From Ruegeria sp. ANG-R (GTDB lineage: Bacteria > Pseudomonadota > Alphaproteobacteria > Rhodobacterales > Rhodobacteraceae), in assembly GCF_000813985.1 (NCBI RefSeq), contig NZ_JWLJ01000001.1, positions 794,453-858,452 of the forward strand: a DNA stretch of 64,000 nt. The letters are read 5' to 3'. Within the stretch, counting starts at the first letter, position 1; each line of letters starts with the position of its first letter. Positions 18,194 through 25,674 of the stretch are shown one piece after another. Made by a program: the position numbers and the translations under genes. Under the pieces are notes generated by a model. The model did not search any database. It worked only from the letters and a program-made list of their open reading frames with translations, and was not told where the DNA came from.

Positions 18194-18885
18194 GGATCGC
18201 GGTTCTCGAGCTGACAACCCACCCCTTGCCACTATTGGAGGGGATGCCGCGAACCGCGCAACAGATTCAGGAGTGGATCGCGCCGCACCTGCCTGAGGCC
18301 GAGTTTGTGGTGGCAGGGGTGGTCGACGGCGCGCCGCTTCCCGAACACAGAGACCTCGATGGGGTCATCGTCGGCGGATCGGAATTCGGTGTTTACGATG
18401 ATACGGAATGGATGCAGCCGCTGCGCGCGTTCCTCGACCGCTGTCGTGAGTTTCGCACACCGGTCTTTGGAATCTGTTTCGGGCACCAGATCATGGCTGA
18501 CGTCTATGGCGGACGCGCCGAGAAAGCCGAGGTTGGTAACGTCGTTGGTGCGCGTAGTTTTAACTATGACGATGACGAGGTTGACGCTTTTGTCTGGCAT
18601 CAGGATCAGGTGACGCAGGTTCCGGATTCCGCACGGGTGACGGGATCGGCACGTCACTGTCCGGTTGGGGCGCTGGACTACGACTTCCCCGCGCGGTCCG
18701 TGCAATTTCATCCCGAATACAAGGCGCATCACCTGCAGGAACTGTTCACAAGAGGGCGCGAAGTTCTTCTGTCACCGGGTGAAGCGGATACGGGCATGAC
18801 CTCGGTGAACGCCGCAGAGGTTCCGGATGATCTTGCTGCCTTGCAGGCCGTGGAACTGTTTCGGGGCACTTACAGTCCGCGATGA
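18190..18885 (+). CDS. Class I glutamine amidotransferase-like hydrolase
   Basis: A 231-residue GATase I domain with nucleophile Cys96 in FGICFGHQIM and the catalytic His174/Glu176 in QFHPEY. It stands alone, without a synthetase domain, like enzymes that hydrolyse gamma-glutamyl bonds (the PuuD role in putrescine catabolism) or unassigned GMP-synthase-like proteins. GTG 18190 gives a GTGA overlap with the preceding stop; TTG 18187 is an alternative. As last gene of the operon it may hydrolyse a gamma-glutamylated intermediate, which is inference from context. Confidence 0.8.
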   Translation: MRIAVLELTTHPLPLLEGMPRTAQQIQEWIAPHLPEAEFVVAGVVDGAPLPEHRDLDGVIVGGSEFGVYDDTEWMQPLRAFLDRCREFRTPVFGICFGHQIMADVYGGRAEKAEVGNVVGARSFNYDDDEVDAFVWHQDQVTQVPDSARVTGSARHCPVGALDYDFPARSVQFHPEYKAHHLQELFTRGREVLLSPGEADTGMTSVNAAEVPDDLAALQAVELFRGTYSPR

Positions 18886-18941
18886 CAAATCCGTAAGAGC
18901 TGAAGTTCTTGATCCTGATCAAGTTTGGTCAGGTTCCGCAG

Positions 18942-18956
18942 TGTATACTGTATACA
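18942..18956. promoter_or_regulatory. GntR operator upstream of the DUF6455 gene
   Basis: TGTATACTGTATACA is a perfect 7-1-7 palindrome, matching the operator at 15090 except for the central base. It lies only 22 bp before the ATG at 18979, compatible with repression. Confidence 0.78.
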
Positions 18957-18978
18957 TGGCGATATAAAGGGTTTCGGA

Positions 18979-19329
18979 ATGTCAGGATACAAGGATTTTT
19001 TTCAGCGAATAGCGCGGATCGTCAATGCTCCGCGCGATGAAAGCATCAGCGATCTTGAATTGTCTGATCTCGGACTTTCCCGGGCGGATCTGGCCATGTT
19101 GCGATCCGGTGCGCCCGACGCCCGAGCGCGCATCCTCTCGATGGCCAGTCAGTTTGGTCTGAGCGAAAACGATCTGAACGCGCATCCTGAGCTTAGTCTG
19201 GAGTTGGCGGAAAAATGCGGGCATTGCCGTCAGGCAAAAACATGCCGCGATGCCATTCGGTCAGGGGATCGCCTGCCGCAAGAGAAATGCCCGAACTCCG
19301 GATTGTATCAGGCTCTGTCCGAGGGTTAA
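18979..19329 (+). CDS. DUF6455-like cysteine-containing small protein
   Basis: A 116-residue cytoplasmic protein. An N-terminal helical region carries LELSDLGLSRADLAML, and a C-terminal cysteine cluster reads CGHCRQAKTCRDAI followed by KCPNSGLY. The arrangement fits the DUF6455 family common in Rhodobacterales, whose function is unknown; four cysteines could bind a metal. ATG 18979 is preferred because an upstream start would run through the operator. It has its own GntR operator and ends 4 bp inside the convergent FAD oxidoreductase gene. Its place in the island regulon is the only functional hint. Confidence 0.75.
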   Translation: MSGYKDFFQRIARIVNAPRDESISDLELSDLGLSRADLAMLRSGAPDARARILSMASQFGLSENDLNAHPELSLELAEKCGHCRQAKTCRDAIRSGDRLPQEKCPNSGLYQALSEG

Positions 19330-20465
19330 CGCCCGCTGGGGCTTTCCTTCGGGCTTAGTTTTCTGCGGCCGGTAATCTTGAAACGATCAGCCGTTCCGAA
19401 ATCCTTCATCCCAACACCTGCGGCAAACTCTGCGAAAACCGGCGCGTGTTTGAACAGATGTCCCGAGCAACCTCCGGCGAACAGCACGTTTTCGTGCTCG
19501 GGGTGCCAGTCGACAATAAAGTGCGTGTCGGGTGTCAGGATGATTTGATTGAATTTGGAATCCACGACCCTCTCGCCCTCAAGGCCTGGCAAGCGATGCC
19601 GGATGTAGCTGCGCGTTCGGCCCAGCGTTTCCTGCCGGATCAGCCTTTCGTCATTGTCCAGATCGATCTTGTCCGGAATGACGACCGCAGCTTTGACGCC
19701 AGAACCTTCGGATGAAGGCAAGCCAAAAGAGCCCTGACCGTGATCGATCCAGCAGGGCATCCGGCTCATGTCGAACTCCTCGGACCCGTCAGGCGTCGAT
19801 GTATAAAGGACGTTAACGCCAACCACCGTTGATATAGGTTTGATTGTTCTGGGGAACATGTCCGCCATCCATGGGCCGGTCGATACAACGATCAAATCCG
19901 CCTCGAGCGGTTTGCCATCTAGCATTGGGCGCTCTGATCCATCGGTGGTCACGCGACCGCGTTCTACCGTGCCGCCCGCGCGACGAAACAGGTCCAGCCC
20001 GGTCAGGACACAACGATGCGCCATCAGCATTCCGGCTTCGGGTTCGAACAGAGCGTATTCGATGTCAGGGACACGGAACTGGGGAAACCGTGATTCGATG
20101 TCCTGCCGCCCGAACTTGTAGTAGGGCACGCCAACACGGTCGAAAGTTTCTGCTGTGGCGTTCTCCCAATCACAATGACCGCCCGTTGCCAGAATCAGTG
20201 CGCCGCATTCGTACATCAGGTTCTGACCACTTTCCGCCTGAAGTTCCAGCCAGCGCAGGCGGCTCTCCCGCGCCCAACGTGTATAGAACTCGTCGCGCCC
20301 GGAAATGGCGCGGATAACCCGGTTGTAATCCGTTGAAGATGCACGAGAATGTCCCGGTTCCCAGCGATCAATCAGGGTCACGGATTCGCCACGCCTTTGC
20401 AGTGTAAGCGCCGTCATGACGCCGACGATGCCACCTCCGACAACGATGACCGAGCTCTTGGACAT
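19326..20465 (-). CDS. FAD-dependent amine oxidoreductase (sarcosine-oxidase-like)
   Basis: A 379-residue DAO-fold flavoprotein with the N-terminal FAD motif VIVVGGGIVGVMTALTLQRRG and the C-terminal block TPDTHFIVDWHPE then FAGGCSGHLFKHAPVFAE, as in monomeric sarcosine and N-methyltryptophan oxidases. The Cys that carries covalent flavin in monomeric sarcosine oxidase (a few residues before TPD) appears to be Asn here, so FAD may be noncovalent or the acceptor different. AAGGAAAA precedes the start. It is divergent from the glutamine-synthetase-like gene, and both share one operator region. A likely job is oxidation of an N-alkylglutamate or gamma-glutamylamine to an aldehyde. Confidence 0.85.
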   Translation of the reverse strand: MSKSSVIVVGGGIVGVMTALTLQRRGESVTLIDRWEPGHSRASSTDYNRVIRAISGRDEFYTRWARESRLRWLELQAESGQNLMYECGALILATGGHCDWENATAETFDRVGVPYYKFGRQDIESRFPQFRVPDIEYALFEPEAGMLMAHRCVLTGLDLFRRAGGTVERGRVTTDGSERPMLDGKPLEADLIVVSTGPWMADMFPRTIKPISTVVGVNVLYTSTPDGSEEFDMSRMPCWIDHGQGSFGLPSSEGSGVKAAVVIPDKIDLDNDERLIRQETLGRTRSYIRHRLPGLEGERVVDSKFNQIILTPDTHFIVDWHPEHENVLFAGGCSGHLFKHAPVFAEFAAGVGMKDFGTADRFKITGRRKLSPKESPSGR

Positions 20466-20499
20466 GGTGCAGATTTTCCTTGTTTATCGATTGGCTTTG

Positions 20500-20521
20500 T
20501 GAATACTGTATACAGAATACA
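20500..20521. promoter_or_regulatory. Double GntR operator between the oxidase and BMC operon
   Basis: Two overlapping 15-bp palindromes, TGAATACTGTATACA (20500-20514) and TGTATACAGAATACA (20507-20521), share the central half-site. They lie between the divergent starts at 20465 and 20558, so one complex could control both units. Confidence 0.78.
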
Positions 20522-20557
20522 GCATTTATAAAGCCAAAAAACAGGGAGAGCGCACCA

Positions 20558-21850
20558 ATGAGTTCGGGATTTGATCTGCCCGAAGGCACGCACACCGTCA
20601 TACTGGGGGTGGGTGACCTGAATGGCATCATGCGCGGCAAGCGCATTCCGGCCAGCCACTGGGACCACGTCTGCAAAAGCGGCAATGCGCTGTCGATTGC
20701 GTTGATGGCCATCGACATGACATGCGATGTCTGGGACACGCCTTATGTCAATTTCGACAACGGCTACCCGGATATGCACGTTTTTCCGATGACCAAACCC
20801 GTCTCTGTACCGTGGGAGCCGGGTGTGGCCGTATGTTTTGGCCGCGCAGAGGGGATGGATCACAAGCCAGTCCCGATCGATCCGCGTCAGGCGCTGCTGC
20901 GTCAGGTTGAGCGTGCCCGTGAGATGGGGTTCGAGGTCAATGTCGGCACCGAGCTGGAATTCTATCTTCTGGACCCGGAAACAGGCCAGCCGCGCGACAA
21001 CGGCATTCAGGTCTATGGTTTGGGGCGTGCCGCACGGATGGAGCACATTGTTGGTCCGATCCGTCAACAGATCAACGAATGTGGCATCCCCATCGAACAA
21101 TCGAACCCGGAATACGCCGCAGGCCAGATCGAGGTGAACATCCGCTACGGCGAGGCGCTGGCTGCGGCTGACCGTGTCGTCCTGTTCAAATCTCTTATCC
21201 GCCAGCTGGGGATTGCACACGGATATCTGGCGACCTTTATGCCAAAGCCCTTCTTCGATCAGTCGGGCAACGGGTTCCACACACATTATTCACTCTGGAA
21301 AGACGGCAGGAATGTCTTCGCCGACAACGGCAAGATCAACGAGACCGGAAAGTCCTTCATCGCCGGGTTGCAGCAACGCATGTGTGAAACGGCGATCTGC
21401 GGCAGCGGCACGGTCAATGGCTACCGGCGGCGCCAGCCCTATACGTTCTGCCCGATCAACGCGAGCTGGGGCTATGACAATCGCACCGTCGGTATTCGGG
21501 TCATCGAAGGGTCCGACAGTGCAGTTCGTGTTGAAAAACGCGATGCCGGTGCAGATGCGAATCCCTACCTCCTGCTTGCTGCCGAGATTGCGGCGGGGCT
21601 CGACGGGATCGAACAGGGTTTGTCCCCGTCAGAGCCGACAACCGGCAACGCTTACGAAGACGGGATCGGCGACCCCATTCCTACCGATTTGCCAACGGCT
21701 ATCGAACTGGCGCGGGGATCAGAGTGGTTGCGCGATGTTCTGGGCGAAATGCTGTGGGAACTGGTGTTGCAACAGGCCGAGCGCGAGCTCGAGTTCTTCA
21801 ACCAGCAGGTCACTCAGGTTGAGCTGGACCGTTACCTGAGGACGTTCTGA
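20558..21850 (+). CDS. Glutamine-synthetase-like gamma-glutamyl ligase
   Basis: A 430-residue glutamine synthetase fold enzyme. It has the N-terminal beta-grasp part, then VGTELEFYLLD (metal glutamates), QIEVNIRYG, GNGFHTHYSLWKDG (the ATP/glutamate loop) and NASWGYDNRTVGIRVI. It lacks the adenylylation tyrosine region of GlnA and resembles PuuA and gamma-glutamylmethylamide synthetase (GmaS) types, which join glutamate to an amine other than ammonia. ACAGGGAGAG sets ATG 20558. It is the first gene of the BMC operon and is followed by TGATG overlap with a shell gene. The amine substrate is unknown. Confidence 0.87.
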   Translation: MSSGFDLPEGTHTVILGVGDLNGIMRGKRIPASHWDHVCKSGNALSIALMAIDMTCDVWDTPYVNFDNGYPDMHVFPMTKPVSVPWEPGVAVCFGRAEGMDHKPVPIDPRQALLRQVERAREMGFEVNVGTELEFYLLDPETGQPRDNGIQVYGLGRAARMEHIVGPIRQQINECGIPIEQSNPEYAAGQIEVNIRYGEALAAADRVVLFKSLIRQLGIAHGYLATFMPKPFFDQSGNGFHTHYSLWKDGRNVFADNGKINETGKSFIAGLQQRMCETAICGSGTVNGYRRRQPYTFCPINASWGYDNRTVGIRVIEGSDSAVRVEKRDAGADANPYLLLAAEIAAGLDGIEQGLSPSEPTTGNAYEDGIGDPIPTDLPTAIELARGSEWLRDVLGEMLWELVLQQAERELEFFNQQVTQVELDRYLRTF

Positions 21851-22116
21851 TGCATCTGGGCAAGGTCGCCGGAACCGTCACCGCAACCGCCAAGGACGCC
21901 AAGCTGGTCGGTGCAAAGCTGCTGGTGACGGATCTGGTCGACAGCAAAGGCAAAGTGATCGATCCGGCACGGGTTGCTGTCGACACCTGCGGTGCCGGGG
22001 TCGGGGACACGGTTCTGGTGGTCGGCGGCTCTGCGGCGCGTATGGCGGGGGGACTGTCCACCGTACCGGTTGACCTTGCGATCATCGCAGTGGTCGACCG
22101 CGTGTCCACGGCCTGA
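21850..22116 (+). CDS. BMC-P pentameric shell protein (EutN/CcmL family)
   Basis: An 88-residue protein with the family pattern: MHLGKVAGTVTATAKDAKLVGAKLLVTDL at the N terminus, VAVDTCGAGVGDTVLVVGGSAAR in the middle and a closing AIIAVVDRV strand. Such pentamers cap the vertices of bacterial microcompartments. Length is usual for the family. Start and stop overlap with the ligase gene by TGATG. It is the only pentamer in this window. Confidence 0.95.
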   Translation: MHLGKVAGTVTATAKDAKLVGAKLLVTDLVDSKGKVIDPARVAVDTCGAGVGDTVLVVGGSAARMAGGLSTVPVDLAIIAVVDRVSTA

Positions 22117-22158
22117 ACCACGAACAGCAAACATCTACTTTATTTGGAGGAATGGAAA

Positions 22159-22467
22159 ATGGCGAAACCAGTGGCGGGGCAGATGGCCCTTGGCATGATT
22201 GAAACACGCGGGCTTGTCGGCGCGATCGAAGCAGCAGATGCGATGGTCAAGGCGGCCAGCGTTTCGATTGTGGGCCAGACCAAGGCGGGCGGCGGTCTGG
22301 TCACCACGCTTGTGCGCGGTGAAGTCGGTGCTGTGAAAGCTGCGACCGACGCGGGCGCAACGGCTGCAAATAAGGTGGGCGAAGTCGTGTCCGTACACGT
22401 GATCGCCCGCCCGCATGATGAGCTTGAGGCCATCATCGACGGGCTTGGTGCCGGCTCAACGGCGTGA
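22159..22467 (+). CDS. BMC-H hexameric shell protein
   Basis: A 102-residue single BMC domain: [27 protein letters not shown], then the pore-loop region [31 protein letters not shown], and a C-terminal [18 protein letters not shown] strand. These hexamers tile the facets of the microcompartment shell, and their central pores pass small substrates. The pore loop KAGGG differs from the common KIGSG. GGAGG at 22146-22150 fixes ATG 22159. A single hexamer gene in the operon implies a simple shell. Confidence 0.96.
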   Translation: MAKPVAGQMALGMIETRGLVGAIEAADAMVKAASVSIVGQTKAGGGLVTTLVRGEVGAVKAATDAGATAANKVGEVVSVHVIARPHDELEAIIDGLGAGSTA

Positions 22468-22490
22468 TCCGCCTGTTCTGAGGAGAAACC

Positions 22491-23675
22491 ATGTCAGCCG
22501 GATTCGAGGAATTCACGCGTGCCGCGACACGCGGTTCAACCGGGGGAGTGCCTGAACGACCCAGGCTCGACCGAATATCTGTTCTTGGTGGCGGACCGGA
22601 TGCACGCCTGTTGGCCGCGCTTGGTCTTGCCGAGGGGGCAGAGGTCACCCTGTTTTCGGCCTATGGGGTCGAGCTTTCGCTGCTGACCCAATCCTCGGGC
22701 ATCTCGCTGCAGGGTGATGGTCCGGTGGGCACCTATCAGGTCGATCGGGATGGGCCATCGGTACGTACCACCGCAGAGCTGGATGCGGCGGTGCGCGATG
22801 CCCAGGTGATTTTTCTGACCGGTCCGATTCACAAGCAACGCACATATGCCATGGTTCTGGCTGAACACCTTCGCGACGGGCAGATTTTGGTTCTCGCGCC
22901 GGGCCGGTCGATGGGGGCCGTCGAAACGGCATGGCTCTTGCGGATCGGGGGCTGTACCGCAGACGTCACGTTGGTCGAGGTTCAGGGCCTTCCCTATTGG
23001 TTCCGGGCCGAGGGCGCAGGTTTATCCCTTTCGCAGGCCGCTCCGATGGCCGCGGCGACGTTGCCGCGCGGTCGGGACGAGGTTCTCGGAGCACTGTCTG
23101 CCTACCTGCCGAATGTGCAGCCGGTTGAGTCTGTGCTGGCCTCCGGGTTCAACGATCTTTCGGCTGCGGTCGAGATACCGGCCTTGATCCTCGGCGGCGC
23201 CGCAATGGGCGCGGGCGGACCTGATGTACCGATGGGCGGAGTTCCGTTGGAGGCCAACCAGACCTTTGCATCTCTGATCGGAGCCGACCAGAACGAAGTG
23301 ATCCACGGGCTGGCAGATGAGCGACGGCGCGTTGCTGCTGCCTTTGGTGTTCGCAACCTGCCTGAGGCCGAAGAATGGATAAGCACTTTCGCGGGCGCTG
23401 AACGCGGATCGGGCGCGCGTCCGATCCCGGATCAGCAATCGTCGCGCGGGTTGATGCGTGACGGGGTGTTGGGCTCGCTTGTGCCTCTGGTGTCAGCCGC
23501 TGAGCTCGCGGGGATTCCCAGCCCGCTGACGACCAGCCTGATTGCGATGTCCGATCGAATTCTGGGCGCGGACGTAGCTGCTGCCGGACGACGACTGGAA
23601 ACCATTGGAGTTTCGGCCGGCGATGTCGATCAGGCGCGCCGTATCTTTGACACCATCGCCACCGGAGCTTCGTGA
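22491..23675 (+). CDS. Opine/octopine-dehydrogenase-like protein
   Basis: A 394-residue protein. A Rossmann-type NAD(P) fold with ISVLGGGPDARLLAALGLAEGAEVTLFS (about 30-57) is followed by LTGPIHKQRTYAMVLAEHLRDGQILVLAPGRSMGAVETA, and an all-helical C-terminal half contains the VPMGGVPLEANQTFASLIG region. This fits the NAD/NADP octopine/nopaline dehydrogenase family, whose members form or cleave N-(carboxyalkyl)amino acids. GAGGAG lies upstream of ATG. An N-substituted glutamate is chemically opine-like, so a role in cleaving such an intermediate fits the locus, but this is inference. About 25 extra N-terminal residues before the fold might target it to the shell. Confidence 0.72.
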   Translation: MSAGFEEFTRAATRGSTGGVPERPRLDRISVLGGGPDARLLAALGLAEGAEVTLFSAYGVELSLLTQSSGISLQGDGPVGTYQVDRDGPSVRTTAELDAAVRDAQVIFLTGPIHKQRTYAMVLAEHLRDGQILVLAPGRSMGAVETAWLLRIGGCTADVTLVEVQGLPYWFRAEGAGLSLSQAAPMAAATLPRGRDEVLGALSAYLPNVQPVESVLASGFNDLSAAVEIPALILGGAAMGAGGPDVPMGGVPLEANQTFASLIGADQNEVIHGLADERRRVAAAFGVRNLPEAEEWISTFAGAERGSGARPIPDQQSSRGLMRDGVLGSLVPLVSAAELAGIPSPLTTSLIAMSDRILGADVAAAGRRLETIGVSAGDVDQARRIFDTIATGAS

Positions 23676-25054
23676 TGGACGCAGATCTGAAATCGATTGC
23701 CGCCGCCAGACGCGCTGCAGACAGCGCTTTCGAGGCCTATCGTTCCTTTCTGGGTACAGACCCGGCGCAGGTGGATGCGATCGTCGATGCCATGGCCCGT
23801 GCAATTGAACCGGAAGCCGAGCGGCTGGGGCAGATGGCGGTTGAGGAAACCGGCTATGGAAATGTTCCGGACAAGCGGGTCAAGAACCTGTTCAATGCCC
23901 TTTCAGTCGCCGACTACCTAAGGGATGTGACGACACTGGGCCTGCTTTGGCGTGACGACGCGACAAAGATCGCCGCTTTTGGGGAACCGATGGGCGTCGT
24001 GGCGGCTCTGATCCCGGTGACGAACCCGACCTCGACCATCATCTACAAGGTGCTTTCAGCGGTGAAAGCAGGCAATGCCATCGTTTGTGCGCCGCACCCC
24101 CGCGGTGTGGTGTGCGGGATCGAAACAGTTCGCATCATGGCCCGTGTGGCCGAGCAGATGGGAGCGCCCAAGGGTCTTATCCAGTGCTTGGATTCAGTGA
24201 CGATTCAAGGAACGGCCGAGTTGATGAAACACCGCCGTACCTCGGTTGTGATGGCAACCGGTGGTCCGGCCATGGTCAAAGCGGCGTATTCCAGCGGCAA
24301 ACCCACGCTCGCGGTCGGTGCCGGTAACGTGCCGTGTTATGTGCATAAATCGAAAGCGCGCGATCTGGCGGAAGTCGCCGAGATGATCGTGACCTCGAAA
24401 AGCTTCGATTATGGAACGGCGTGCGTCAGTGAGCAGGCGGTCGTCGCTGACCCCGAGATCGCGCGCGACCTGCGTCACGAACTGAAGCTGAAAGGCGCTT
24501 ATTTCTGCACTCCGGCCGAGGCGGACCGTCTGGCCAGAGTGATCTTCAAAGGCGTTCAGGCAATGGACCCCGAAAGGGTGGGGCAAAGCCCTCAGGCGCT
24601 GGCAGATGCTGCCGGGTTTTCGATTCCACCCCGCACCCGGTGTCTTGTGTCAGAAGAGACCGAAGTCGGGTGGCAACGTCCGCTGTCTGCCGAAAAACTG
24701 AACCCCGTTCTGGCGTTTTATGAGGCGAAGTCCACCGACCATGGGATTCAGCTGGCGCAGTCCATCGCAAAATTCGAGGGCTGGGGCCATTCCTCGGTTA
24801 TTCATTCGGACGACCCCGAGGTTGTCGCCCGGTTCGCGACCGTGCCCACAGGGCGGGTTCTGGTGAATACGCCGGGCATCATGGGGGGCATGGGATATTC
24901 GACCGATCTTGAACCATCCTTCATGCTGGGCACCGGCACCTGGTCGGGTTCGATTACATCGGACAATGTGACGGCCCTGCATCTCATCAACATCAAACGG
25001 GTCGCCTATGAAAGCAGACCCTGGCGCGACATTTACGAGGAGTATGGCGCATGA
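23675..25054 (+). CDS. CoA-acylating aldehyde dehydrogenase of the BMC
   Basis: A 459-residue aldehyde dehydrogenase with no C-terminal alcohol dehydrogenase. It has the NAD fold, PVTNPTSTIIYKVLSAVKAGNAIV, and catalytic Cys250 in KSFDYGTACVSEQ. The style is that of acylating acetaldehyde, propionaldehyde and sulfoacetaldehyde dehydrogenases (EutE, PduP, SauS), which turn an aldehyde into an acyl-CoA. In BMCs this is the core luminal enzyme. The N-terminal LKSIAAARRAADSAFEAYRSF helix could act as an encapsulation segment. GGAG spaced 7 bases selects ATG 23675. No phosphotransacylase is encoded nearby, so the acyl-CoA may leave directly. Confidence 0.88.
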   Translation: MDADLKSIAAARRAADSAFEAYRSFLGTDPAQVDAIVDAMARAIEPEAERLGQMAVEETGYGNVPDKRVKNLFNALSVADYLRDVTTLGLLWRDDATKIAAFGEPMGVVAALIPVTNPTSTIIYKVLSAVKAGNAIVCAPHPRGVVCGIETVRIMARVAEQMGAPKGLIQCLDSVTIQGTAELMKHRRTSVVMATGGPAMVKAAYSSGKPTLAVGAGNVPCYVHKSKARDLAEVAEMIVTSKSFDYGTACVSEQAVVADPEIARDLRHELKLKGAYFCTPAEADRLARVIFKGVQAMDPERVGQSPQALADAAGFSIPPRTRCLVSEETEVGWQRPLSAEKLNPVLAFYEAKSTDHGIQLAQSIAKFEGWGHSSVIHSDDPEVVARFATVPTGRVLVNTPGIMGGMGYSTDLEPSFMLGTGTWSGSITSDNVTALHLINIKRVAYESRPWRDIYEEYGA

Positions 25055-25674
25055 GCGAGATTACGATCCGGGCGCTGATGCAGATCGACAACCTTCAGCC
25101 GAAATTCGCCGCCTATAACGGCGCGACGGTGCAGGGTTCGGTACCTTTGTCCGGCGACACAGTACTGATCGGTGAATTTGCACCGGGCAACGGGGTGTTT
25201 TCGCTGATCGACCGGGCGCTCAAGGCGTCCTCGGTCGAGGCGACGACACAGATGGTGGAACGCGAGTTTGGGTTCTTCATCCTGCGATCCCCATCAAATG
25301 CCGAAGTGTCAGCCGCGCGCGATGCGATGCTGGCCGAACTGGGCGCCACGATGTCCGACCGGTTGAAGCCTGCGATCAGTTCCACGCAGATCATCACCAG
25401 TGTCGAACCCTATCAGGCGCAATTGCTGAACAAATGGCGCAAGGGCGCCTTGATCGTTCCGGGCCAAACCCTGGGGATCGTGGAATGTGCCCCGGCCGCC
25501 TATATATCAATCGCCGCGAATGAGGCGGAGAAAGCCGCTGAAATAGACATTGTCGAAGTGCGTGCCGTGGGGCGGTTCGGTCGCCTGTTCATTTCGGGAT
25601 CGGAAAACTCGGTCAAGACCGCCGTCGACGCCGCAACCCGCGCCATCGAGGCGGTGGACGGGCAAGCCGGTTGA
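25051..25674 (+). CDS. BMC-T tandem-domain shell protein
   Basis: A 207-residue protein with two BMC-like domains. The first begins IRALMQIDNLQPKFAAYNGATVQGSVPLSGDTVLIGEF, and the second has PGQTLGIVECAPAAYISIAANEAEKAAEIDIVEVRAVGRFGRLFISG, followed by the usual NSVKTAVDAATRAIEAV helix. Trimers of such proteins form pseudohexamers, often with gated larger pores for cofactors or bulky substrates. ATGA overlap with the aldehyde dehydrogenase stop shows coupled translation. Confidence 0.92.
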   Translation: MSEITIRALMQIDNLQPKFAAYNGATVQGSVPLSGDTVLIGEFAPGNGVFSLIDRALKASSVEATTQMVEREFGFFILRSPSNAEVSAARDAMLAELGATMSDRLKPAISSTQIITSVEPYQAQLLNKWRKGALIVPGQTLGIVECAPAAYISIAANEAEKAAEIDIVEVRAVGRFGRLFISGSENSVKTAVDAATRAIEAVDGQAG

